A DNA stretch of 62,000 nucleotides from Mesostigma viride (taxonomy: Eukaryota > Streptophyta > Mesostigmatophyceae > Mesostigmatales > Mesostigmataceae), in the NCBI GenBank assembly GCA_009746045.1, contig RPFO01000165.1, positions 2,645,021-2,707,020 of the forward strand, written 5' to 3'. Under the pieces are notes generated by a model. The model did not search any database. It had not been told where the DNA came from and saw only the letters and a program-made list of their open reading frames with translations. Shown one piece after another: positions 48,657 to 57,166 of the stretch. Each line of letters starts with the position of its first letter. Position 1 is the first letter of the stretch. The position numbers and the translations under genes are program-made.

Positions 48657-51247
48657 ATGTCCAACGTGCCGAGGGAACAGGCCATTGAGCCTTCGCAAAG
48701 CCAGAGCTCGCAGCCGCAGCTTCGGGTAGGAGCCCCGGAGCGATCACGACCTTTTCATCCCTACGCTCATCCGAGCACCGCATCAACCTTCGTCCAGGCG
48801 GCGTACCTGGCAAGGGGGCTGGCGAAGAAAGGTTGGGTAGCAGTTTGCGGAACTGCAGCAGGGCCGGCGGCGAGCGACCCCATTGTGATGCAGATTGAGG
48901 CTTCGACAGCTCCCGGCGAATTGTCGCGAGAGGCCGTCGAAAAGTTTGTGTCAATACGGGACGAGCTGTCCTCGACCATTTACGGTCTGGAGGTGGCTCA
49001 CCAGGGCGGGCACGTGACCGTGTCGCAGCTGGATTTGGCGCGGGAGGCACTGGGCCAGATCGTGGCCATTGGACTGGGAGCAGCGCGACTGTTCAACCAT
49101 CAGGTGGCAACGTCTGTGCTGGGCGCGGGAGTTGAAGTCCCGGACGTGATCAGGCAAGCGCAGGCGCGCGAAGTCGACAACCCCTGGTCGTCGACGGAGG
49201 TGGTTTCACAAACGTGCGAACACCTCGTGAACATTCTTTTGCAGGAGTCACGGGGTAACGCAGACCGGTGGGTGATAACCACACGACCATTTGGGATTTG
49301 GTCAACACTCGACACACCGCGGGCGGCGGAACCAGACGCACACGATCCAGTGGTCGAGGTCATCACGGGTCGGGAGGTAACGCCAGAAGACTTCCATTAC
49401 CAATTCGTTGATCAGCCAGAGGGGATCATCGAACGTTCATCTCAGCAGATAGATCAAGGCGACGGTACCACAGAAGGGTACGCTGCACGACGTCGTGCTG
49501 AGCTGCACGTCCCGCAAGAGCCCGAACACGACTACGGTGGTCGTGGGGCTTGCAACGACAAGCGGGGTGGTGGAACGCGGTGGGTGAGAACCTTGAGTGG
49601 GATCGCTCGAGTGGGAGCGAGCCCCGGATCCCAGTGGAGAAATCTGCAGACGGGCGACCCGTTAGCAGAGTGTTTGGACCCTACGCCGACGGGGAGGACG
49701 CCGCTGGCAGCGACGAGGAGCGGCCAGAGACGCCCATCGCAGCCACTGCTCAAGAGCGAGAGCTGGAGGCAGCGAACCAAGCAGGTGCTGAGTCAGTAGC
49801 TGGGACGGTGCCCACGGCATCCCCAGCGACGCCAGTGCTTGAGTCAGTTCTTCCTTTTCCTTCGCCTTTATTGTTGTGTCCCCACTTGTATATAATGCCT
49901 CGTGGCAAACCGGGCGACGGCGACAAGGGCGAGGAGGGGGCACCGGCTGGAGAGAGCCAGGAGCCTGGGAAGGGCAAGGAGGCGCTGGTGGGAGAGGCGA
50001 TCCCAGCCAGCGACGGCGATGGGGGAAAGCGACCAGGGAGCAAGAGGCGACACGAAGACTCGGTGGAGGAGGCGCGCAAGGCGCGGGCGCTGGGGGCATC
50101 TGATGCAATAACGGTGGCGAATGGGCAACCTGCCGTGGAGAAGCGTAAGAGGGACCCCTCTGCTGACGGCAATGGTAAGAGGCCTCATGTGGATGTGCTC
50201 TCCCCTGTGCCTGCTGGACCAAGTGGTGCTGTTGTTGTGACACCCGCTGTGGTGGAGCCAGTGAAGGCGCTGCCAGGGTCGAGACCTCACATGAGTGCTG
50301 TCACTGTTATGAATGGACAAAAGCCTCTTAACCCACCACTAGCACAGGAAGCTTTGGACAAGTGGCTAGAGGACATGGAGCTTGTTGTGTTCTCCGTGGA
50401 CCCCACTGTCAACCTAGTGCAAGTGTTTCACTCGTCCACGTGCAACAGGGACTCGTCAGAGCGTGTCAGGGAGAAGGCTAGGACTGCTGTCAAGGATAAG
50501 CTAACCTGGGCACAGTTCCTGGAAGGGTTGAGGGAGAGTTCTCTGACAAGGTTCTCAACCTCACCAACTACTACAAGCACAGTATGACACCTTTGAGATA
50601 GTGGGCCCTGTGGCAGAGGAATGGGCTAGGCTCAACCGTATCAGGGACAAGGGGGCCAAGTATGGCTTCCTGGTCACAGATAGGGCCTTGGCAGACTATT
50701 TCCTGGACCGTATGGGTTTGAGTGTGGATGGGAGGAACGGTGCCCGCATGTTTCTTAACCAGACTGATGGCTCCTTGCGTGCTCTGGAGCTTGTAATCCT
50801 CAGCATAAGGAAGCCAGAACCTGCCTGCAAGGCTATCCAGTCCCATGGCAGCAATGCCACCTCCGCTGTGCAGGGCCAAGGTGATGTCCCCGGGTACCCA
50901 GCCCGTGATGGGGCAAGGCCCAACAAGCGTAAGCGCTTCAGGCGCCAGAGGCAGGGGCTCAGGGTGGCAAGGGTGCAGGTCCCCAAGGAGGGGTTGGGGG
51001 CCAGCAAGCTGGTGGTCAGCAGGGTAAGGGTGGCCAAGGGCAAGGCAAGGGCCAAGCTCAAGGCAACCAGGGCAAGCAGGGTGGGCAGCCTCAGGGAGGC
51101 CAGGGGAAGCCTGGCAAGGGTGGGGCTGGGTCTGGGAAGAAGGGTGGAGCATGTTTTGTGTGTGGCAAGGAAGGTCACTGGCGTCGTGAGTGTCCTGACA
51201 GGAAGGCCAAGCCTGCTGGGGCAGGAGGCCAGTCTGGGCAGCAGTGA
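48657..51247 (+). pseudogene. Gag region of element B, frameshifted
   Basis: Begins ATG at 48657 (MSNVPREQ). The first frame runs to 49799, a second covers 49550-50587 (with a lysine/glutamate-rich linker and the capsid-like EALDKWLEDMELVVFSVDPTVNLVQVF), a third covers 50601 onward (EEWARLNRIRDKGAKYGF). A CCHC zinc knuckle, CFVCGKEGHWRREC, lies at about 51156-51197, and a stop closes at 51247. At least three frame changes mean the intact protein is not encoded as the sequence stands. Tentatively a gag polyprotein longer than usual for copia. Confidence -1.
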
Positions 51248-51501
51248 CTAGCTACATCATCCCCTGTAAATAGTCAATCACCCCTTGGGGAAGGTGTGCT
51301 GGATGTACATAAGGACGGGGGTGTGCCCCTTGTGCAGCACCAAGGGTGTAAAGATGTTGTTCTTCCACTGGATTGCAATAACAATGCTGCAGCTGAATTC
51401 CCTATGCCTCATGCAGGTGGTGGGTCTCCAGCAGGTGCTGGCCTGGAGGGCCAAGGGACCTTGCTGGAAGGGCCTGGAGCGGTCCAGGGTGCAGGCCTGA
51501 C

Positions 51502-53190
51502 TTGGGGCGTCAGGACGGCCTGCAGGGAAGCCCTGGAACCTCAGGAGTGGATCATGTGTCCCCACACACGGTTCAGACGTCTCGCCAGGTCAGTACTGAC
51601 AGAGTGCTGAGCTATGCTGAGGCTGGCCATAGATTGCATCATATGTTTGGGCATTCTGGGCAGGCAGCAATGTTTGCTTGGAAGCTAGGTAGGGAGCCTT
51701 TGTGGGAGGCTTGCCAGGCTGCTGCTGAGAACTGTGGTTGCCAGGAGAATGCTGTTCACCCACCTCAGTCCCATGCTAGGGAGCCTGCTAGGGAGCGTGG
51801 CGACATCCAGATGGATATCCAGCATATCAGGGGCTTGTATATATTGGTGGGGGTGGACAGGTTCAGCAGATACAGGCTGATAGACGTTCTGCCTGGTATG
51901 CAGGAGCACCACTTGTTGTTGGGTATGAAGGCCCTGATCCCAGGCTTTGGGGTGTGCAAGAGTGTGCAGGCAGACTTGCAGTTTGACTGTTTGCTCAAGC
52001 ATCAGGACCAGCTGCCTTGTAAGCTGGTAGTAGTCCCCAGGGAGAGTCATGGGCAGCAAGGGGCTGTAGAGAGATCCATACGTGAAGTGAAGACAGTGGT
52101 GCTAGCAGCAGAGTCAGTGCCACTTGTGGCATCTGCCTTAGAGAGGGCAGCCTGGTGTAAGGGGATAGAAGAGCAGCTGAACCACAGGGTTAACTATTAC
52201 TTTGATGGTGTGGCTGTCTCTCCCCTGGCCCTGCAGTATAGCTTGTTGCCTGAGAACGTGGTGCAGGCCAGTCTTAGGAAGGCAGATAGGTTATTTGCCC
52301 AGCTGAGACGTAAGGACAAGAACTGGAATGTGCTGAGGCCTCAGGTGGGGCTGAAGGTCAGGATGTGGAAGGAACCATCTATTCCAGGCAAGCGGGGGAA
52401 GTGGCAGGATGGGGTTGTCACTCGTGTGGAGGAAGCTAACAGATCTTGCCTGGTGGCTTTGGAAAAGGATCCAAGGCACGTGTACAGGTTGTCCTGGGCT
52501 CATGTCAAGGAAAGAAGGCCACATGCAATCTGGCCTGCAGACGGGCCAGGCCCTCCCAGCTGGGTTGAGGAGCCAGGCCAGAGCCAGGCAGCAGCAGCTA
52601 ACAATCCTCTGGTGGTGGATGATGGTCTGTCCCTGCTGGAAGATGACGAGCAGGAGGAGGCTGCTGAAGCAACTGTCACAAGGCCAGAGGGGACGGGGCA
52701 GCCACCTAAGGCCCGGGGGCCTCTCATGGCGGACGTCATCCGAGCACTCATGCGCAGCAAACATGATCCCAAGGTATCCAAGCTCACGGGGTGGGGGTCG
52801 TGCTGGGCAGCTACAATGGAGGTAGATACCAACTCACAGGTGTCTGTCATCAGGGAAGAGGATGCTGTAGGCTTACAGATGTCCCATCCCAGTTGCCTTG
52901 CTGTGTCTGATTTCTCAGGAAAGGTGTCCATGAAGATCCTTGGGGAAGTGAGTGTGCCTATCTTAGGGGTGCCCACCACGTTCTGTGTGGTAGAGGGCTA
53001 TCAGGGGCCTGCCATTCTGGGTCAGAACTTCTTGTGCATGCCAGGGGTTACTTTGACCTCTGATGAGTTGGCACTAGAAGGCAGGGGCAGCCTCCCCCTT
53101 GAAAGATATCACTATTCCCAGGGTCTTGCAGTGGCGGTAAGGCTGTTAGGAGTCAGCCAGCTGAGGGTCCTCAAGGTCAGGAGCCCATAG
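51502..53190 (+). CDS. Integrase followed by retropepsin-like protease, element B
   Basis: The integrase zinc domain (HRLHHMFGHSG, CQAAAENCGC) is followed by the catalytic core with Asp in DIQMDIQH, Asp in SVQADLQFDC and Glu in GQQGAVERSIREVK, then a C-terminal domain with VYRLSWAHVK. About 100 residues later comes a retropepsin-like domain: VDTNSQVSVI (catalytic Asp, with Asn where Gly is usual), GEVSVPILG, and AILGQNFL. In canonical Ty1/copia the protease precedes the integrase; here it follows. No second protease is seen between gag and integrase. The frame ends at 53190, and the next domain continues in another frame. Confidence -1.
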   Translation: MGRQDGLQGSPGTSGVDHVSPHTVQTSRQVSTDRVLSYAEAGHRLHHMFGHSGQAAMFAWKLGREPLWEACQAAAENCGCQENAVHPPQSHAREPARERGDIQMDIQHIRGLYILVGVDRFSRYRLIDVLPGMQEHHLLLGMKALIPGFGVCKSVQADLQFDCLLKHQDQLPCKLVVVPRESHGQQGAVERSIREVKTVVLAAESVPLVASALERAAWCKGIEEQLNHRVNYYFDGVAVSPLALQYSLLPENVVQASLRKADRLFAQLRRKDKNWNVLRPQVGLKVRMWKEPSIPGKRGKWQDGVVTRVEEANRSCLVALEKDPRHVYRLSWAHVKERRPHAIWPADGPGPPSWVEEPGQSQAAAANNPLVVDDGLSLLEDDEQEEAAEATVTRPEGTGQPPKARGPLMADVIRALMRSKHDPKVSKLTGWGSCWAATMEVDTNSQVSVIREEDAVGLQMSHPSCLAVSDFSGKVSMKILGEVSVPILGVPTTFCVVEGYQGPAILGQNFLCMPGVTLTSDELALEGRGSLPLERYHYSQGLAVAVRLLGVSQLRVLKVRSP

Positions 53191-53201
53191 CTGAGGACCT
53201 G

Positions 53202-54818
53202 TTGATAATCCCAACCACCTTTGATCCACGGCAGTTAGGGGTAAACAGGTACCAGATAGCTGCTCACAGTCCTATTCCCTGGCGCCAGCTAGTCGAGATG
53301 ATGCAGAGCCCCAAGATGGCTAAGGCATGGACTCTTGGCTTTGTTGCTTCTGGGCATGAGTGGATAGTTTCCAACTGTGCAGAACCTGTGGATGAGCTGC
53401 CAGAAGTTCACCAGCTGCTCAGATTGATGTTTGTCCTCAAGCTCAAGGAGGTAGATGGTGTCCAGGTGCCACATGTCAGACCAGTTGTAACCGAGTATCA
53501 TGGCACTGGCCAGTTGTTAGATGAGGAGCTCTATACTCCAGGGATGCTGCATGACACGTGGAGGATTCTGCTGTGTATATTTCTGTCTTTTCTGGTTAAG
53601 GGTGTGCCCTATAGCTCTGTGCTGATTGATTTCAAGAGGGCTTTTCTCAAGGGTGACCAAGATCAGGCTAGGCAGACTTGGAGAGATATCCCTCCTTTCT
53701 TTGTGACTGTACCTGCTGTATGGAGAGCAGAGATAAAGGCCAGGTACCTGAGAATTCTGAAAGGGTTGGAAGGTCTCAGGTCCAGTCCCATTATCTGGAG
53801 AAAGAGCCTAGAGAAATTCTTGAAGAATACTTGTGGGTTTTCTGTGTCTCCAGTGGATCCCTGTTTGTTCCAAGGGTCCCACAATGGCCTTCCTGTCTTT
53901 GCCTCACTGCATGGTGATGACCTGCATCTCATAGGTCCACCAGACTGGGTTGAGGCTGTCTTGGCTAAGATCCAGAAGCGGTTTGAGCTGGGTAAGATAC
54001 AGCACATGGTGGAGAATGAGCCTATGGTCTTCTGTGGCATGCAGGCTACGTTGTTCCAAGCCAAGGGCTCGTGGTTCATCAGGATGGAGGGTGGTAAGGA
54101 CTACCCACAGCAGATTGTAGATGCATTGCAGGAGCCCATCACGCAGGCTAGGTGTGCTACCATCAGGGGCATGCTGGCATGGCTTGCAAGTATATGTGCC
54201 CCTGACTTGCTGGTTTTGAGTCGACTTACTGATTCCCAGCTGGTTGAGGTGGGTGCTGAGAGTGTGGTGCAGGCTGTCATGATGTCTCCCCCTCTCATAC
54301 TGGGTCCTGTGGATTTGTACAAGCCCCTTGACATGGTTCTCTATGTGGACAGTTCTATGGATAATAGGAAGGTCACAGAGGTCAGGGGCAGGGCAGCAGC
54401 ATTAGTTACCCTGGAGCAAGATCACACCTCACTTGTTACCTGGTACAGTCGGTTGCAGAACAGGGTTACACCCAGCAGTGATATTGCTGAGTGCAGGGCA
54501 ATCTGTGAAGGGCTGCATACTGCTCTTTACTTGAGGGAGCTCTTCTACCAGCTATGTCAAGTGGCTTCCTGTAGGTTGCAGCTGCACACACTGGTGAGGA
54601 CTGATAGCATGGGCATGGTGCAATTTGTGCACAGGCAGCTGGCCAGGAGCAGGGACCTTGACTACTTGTTGCTCAAGGAGATGTCCTACCTAGCTCACAT
54701 TGAACATGTGCCTGGTGTGGACAACCCTGCAGATGCCCTCACCAAGCTGGAGGAGAAGGCGGAGAGGCAGTACCCCCTGCTCCGTGGGCTCATGGACCCC
54801 TTACACGGGCGGCCATAG
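53202..54818 (+). CDS. Reverse transcriptase and RNase H, element B
   Basis: 538 residues. The reverse transcriptase has IDFKRAFLKGD (first Asp), LKGLEGLRSSPIIW, and SLHGDDLHLIG at the catalytic pair, so His-Gly precedes the two Asp where copia enzymes usually have Tyr-Val. RNase H follows with VLYVDSSMD (Asp), SSDIAECRAICEGLHTALYLREL (Glu), LVRTDSMGMVQFVH (Asp), and ends IEHVPGVDNPADALTK, the classic copia C-terminus. The listed start is a TTG; in the intact element the frame would join the protease upstream after one shift (compare element A, where the join is open). Confidence -1.
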   Translation: MIIPTTFDPRQLGVNRYQIAAHSPIPWRQLVEMMQSPKMAKAWTLGFVASGHEWIVSNCAEPVDELPEVHQLLRLMFVLKLKEVDGVQVPHVRPVVTEYHGTGQLLDEELYTPGMLHDTWRILLCIFLSFLVKGVPYSSVLIDFKRAFLKGDQDQARQTWRDIPPFFVTVPAVWRAEIKARYLRILKGLEGLRSSPIIWRKSLEKFLKNTCGFSVSPVDPCLFQGSHNGLPVFASLHGDDLHLIGPPDWVEAVLAKIQKRFELGKIQHMVENEPMVFCGMQATLFQAKGSWFIRMEGGKDYPQQIVDALQEPITQARCATIRGMLAWLASICAPDLLVLSRLTDSQLVEVGAESVVQAVMMSPPLILGPVDLYKPLDMVLYVDSSMDNRKVTEVRGRAAALVTLEQDHTSLVTWYSRLQNRVTPSSDIAECRAICEGLHTALYLRELFYQLCQVASCRLQLHTLVRTDSMGMVQFVHRQLARSRDLDYLLLKEMSYLAHIEHVPGVDNPADALTKLEEKAERQYPLLRGLMDPLHGRP

Positions 54819-55827
54819 AGACCAGGCCTTGCTTCAGCTTGGGTGTCCCCAGTGGGCTGCTTGACCAAAGTACCAAGTGGTGACTGGTGCTTACTGGTTG
54901 ACAGCCGGTCCTTCAGGGTTAGGTACACCCTCCTGGACAGGAGTTGGTGTGGAATGTCACTCCTACCAGCTGAGAATCATGCCTGGCCCTCCCCATGGGG
55001 TTCAGAAGAGTCGCCAGGACTTAAGTCGACGCCTTTGGCCTCAAACAGTTAGGCCATGCAAGGGCAACCCGAATGCTGGTTCTTACAGGTTGCTGTATAT
55101 ATGTTTTCTAGTGCTTGTTTCCAACCTGTTGCTAATAAAGAACCTGGTTGTGTGACCATGTGGAACATGGTTGCCAGGGAGCCACATTCTGGGTTATATA
55201 TGCTTGAATAAAACATAATCATGTCATGTCATTCTCATGTTGTTCTCATGGTTGTAATGTTTCTCTTGTGTAAGTTCCAGGTCACCTATAAACCTGGAGG
55301 TTGGGGTGGGGTTCAATTCCCCAGCAGAGCCACAGCCTGGCATGAGTGATTCCTGGGCTTAACACCCAGTGAAGACATGGGCTCCCCAATAAGGCAGTAT
55401 TTGTATAGGTGCTACCTGAGTCTCTTTGAGCATAAAAGGGAAAGGCTGGCCAAGGCGGGCGCCATAAGAACGGGCGCCTGTGATAACTGTGAAAGATCAG
55501 GAACTCACAATAATACGTTCTTGGCATCCTTTAATCCCAGCCATTGGACTAGGTAATGTGCCTTGACTTTAATCTAACACCAAGTTCCCAAGGAAAGGTT
55601 GGGAGCTGACCAAGGGGTCAGGGGATAACCTGGGGTGACCTCTGATTCACTGGCCAGTACACCTAGCCTGGTCCAAGGGCGTATATGTTGTTACCCAAAA
55701 GGAGGCAGGACCCTGGGCCCTATCAGGTCTGATCAACCCCAAGGGACCAAGCGGTCTGTGGCTGAGTGGCACAAGCAAGGTTAGGCTTGTTTCAAGCTGG
55801 TCCAGCTCCAAAAGAAGAAAGGGTTGG
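54819..55827 (+). other. 3' non-coding region of element B
   Basis: About 1 kb between the RNase H stop and the right LTR. It contains AATAAA-like signals near 55134 and 55208 and GGGGTTCAATTCCCC at about 55310, which resembles a tRNA T-arm; no full tRNA folds from it by eye. No coding frame is convincing. Confidence -1.
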
Positions 55828-56469
55828 AGTTAGCATTTTGGGCAACCAATATGCTAAGTGGATGCAGTTTGGAAAGACCTTTCCAACGCCGTGCTGACCG
55901 CCTGAAACAGACAAGGGACGAGAAAGATATCAAGTCCCGAAGTCCTAGCCATCCGTGGCCGACTAGGGTGCAGTCCTCTGGTAGTGGACAGGACACGTGG
56001 CAGGCCGTGCCTGCACAGGCTTAGCCTGATTATCACGTGACTGTGGTCCACGTAGATCAGAGGAGCAGCAGCCTGTGACTGGTGGAATACTGGAGCTGGC
56101 ACAGGTCTGCAAGGATACTAGGCCTTGCAGGCTTGTGACAGGTCCTGTACTTCCTAGGTTGCAGAGTCTAGGCAAATCCAGTTCGTCCTGGCTCTGCACT
56201 GATGCCAGTGGACGTTGAGGATTTGCTTGCACGCCTGCACGTGCCTCGTCACGCCGATGGGAACGAGGAACAACGCAAAGGATATAGCTTGGTCATGGGG
56301 GATGACCAGCTATCTCGGAAAGCACGAACCGTGGGTGCCACCTTGGTCGTGGAAGTGCCCATTGTGGTCGTGGCCTGGTGAACAGATTTAAGGTTGCTGC
56401 CTTGCAACATTGGCTAAGACGCGCTGTGAAAGACCAAGAGCTCACATACGTTGGGAGCTCTTTCTAACT
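55828..56469 (+). repeat. LTR of element B, right copy
   Basis: 642 bp, followed by the CTCAG duplication; see the left copy. Confidence -1.
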
Positions 56470-56474
56470 CTCAG

Positions 56475-56484
56475 ACCGATACCA
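56475..56484 (-). other. Primer-binding site of element C
   Basis: TGGTATCGGT on the minus strand, directly after the LTR; the first seven bases equal the start of the initiator-Met-tRNA primer site used by many plant LTR elements. Confidence -1.
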
Positions 56485-57166
56485 TGTCAAGAAACTAGAC
56501 CTAGGAGTAGTCTCGAAATTATATATTGCATGTGTAACTCATCTCAACTTTGTTACCATAGCCAGTTTTTATTGCGGAGCCTGAGGCATAATTGTTAAGG
56601 AGACAACCCAAAGGTTAAATGCTACGTTGCCTGCCTGAAAGCTGGCAAGTCACAAAACCACGCAATATTGGCCGTCCAGTTAGGAGCGGCGCATTCGTGG
56701 GCGTTGGATGCATTTGGCCCATACAACATGGGTGAAGGGCGCGGCGCCCAGCACTTGGTACTCTACCTAGTATATCAGATTTCTTTCCACAAGTGCATAC
56801 GGCTCAACTTAAACATTTTGTCACGCCTTGGTTGGGCGTCCGCTAGTATCATTTATGGACACAGCCACGCAAGCCATGATCCAAGTAATTCTGACACCGT
56901 AGGTACAAAAAGTACTGTGCCGGAATTACAACTTCGGCACTCTGTAACTTTTGCTATACGGCACTATTTCCAGTGCTACAAATTGTGCCGGAAATATCAC
57001 GGCAAGCCCTACTTAGCCTATTAATTATATCGGCCAGATATACGGCAGGCGGGTGCGATTATTAGGGACGCAAACCCTAATACCTCCGTGTACATCAGGA
57101 TGGCCACAAACACAATTATCTCACATAGGCAGTTGGGCACATGATCATAGGGTCAAAACCCTGACA
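56485..57166 (-). repeat. LTR of element C, right copy
   Basis: 682 bp with TGTCA...TGACA ends; paired with 45813-46490. Confidence -1.

Larger units (their letters stand above)
47990..56469 (+). mobile_element. Copia-type LTR retrotransposon B, full length
   Basis: Two 642-bp LTRs (47990-48631, 55828-56469) with very few differences, flanked by the 5-bp duplication CTCAG (47985-47989, 56470-56474). The LTR ends are AGTTAG...CTAACT instead of the usual TG...CA. A purine tract AAAAGAAGAAAGGGTTGG sits directly before the right LTR. The interior holds gag and then integrase, protease-like, reverse transcriptase and RNase H, with a few frame breaks. It inserted next to the primer-binding site of element C. 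Confidence -1.
45813..57166 (-). mobile_element. Gag-only LTR retrotransposon (element C), split by element B
   Basis: LTRs at 45813-46490 and 56485-57166, each with TGTCA...TGACA ends and flanked by the 5-bp duplication GTGTG (45808-45812, 57167-57171). They differ by a few small indels. Read on the minus strand: LTR, primer-binding site TGGTATCGGT (56484-56475), an insertion of element B, gag (47767-46868), a purine tract AAGGGGGG, LTR. Without element B the internal region is only about 1.5 kb and has no pol, so it must move with another element's enzymes. Confidence -1.

Noticed and set aside
55300-55330. Possible tRNA T-arm (GGGGTTCAATTCCCC) in element B
   Set aside because: No acceptor stem, anticodon arm or D arm can be paired around it by eye.
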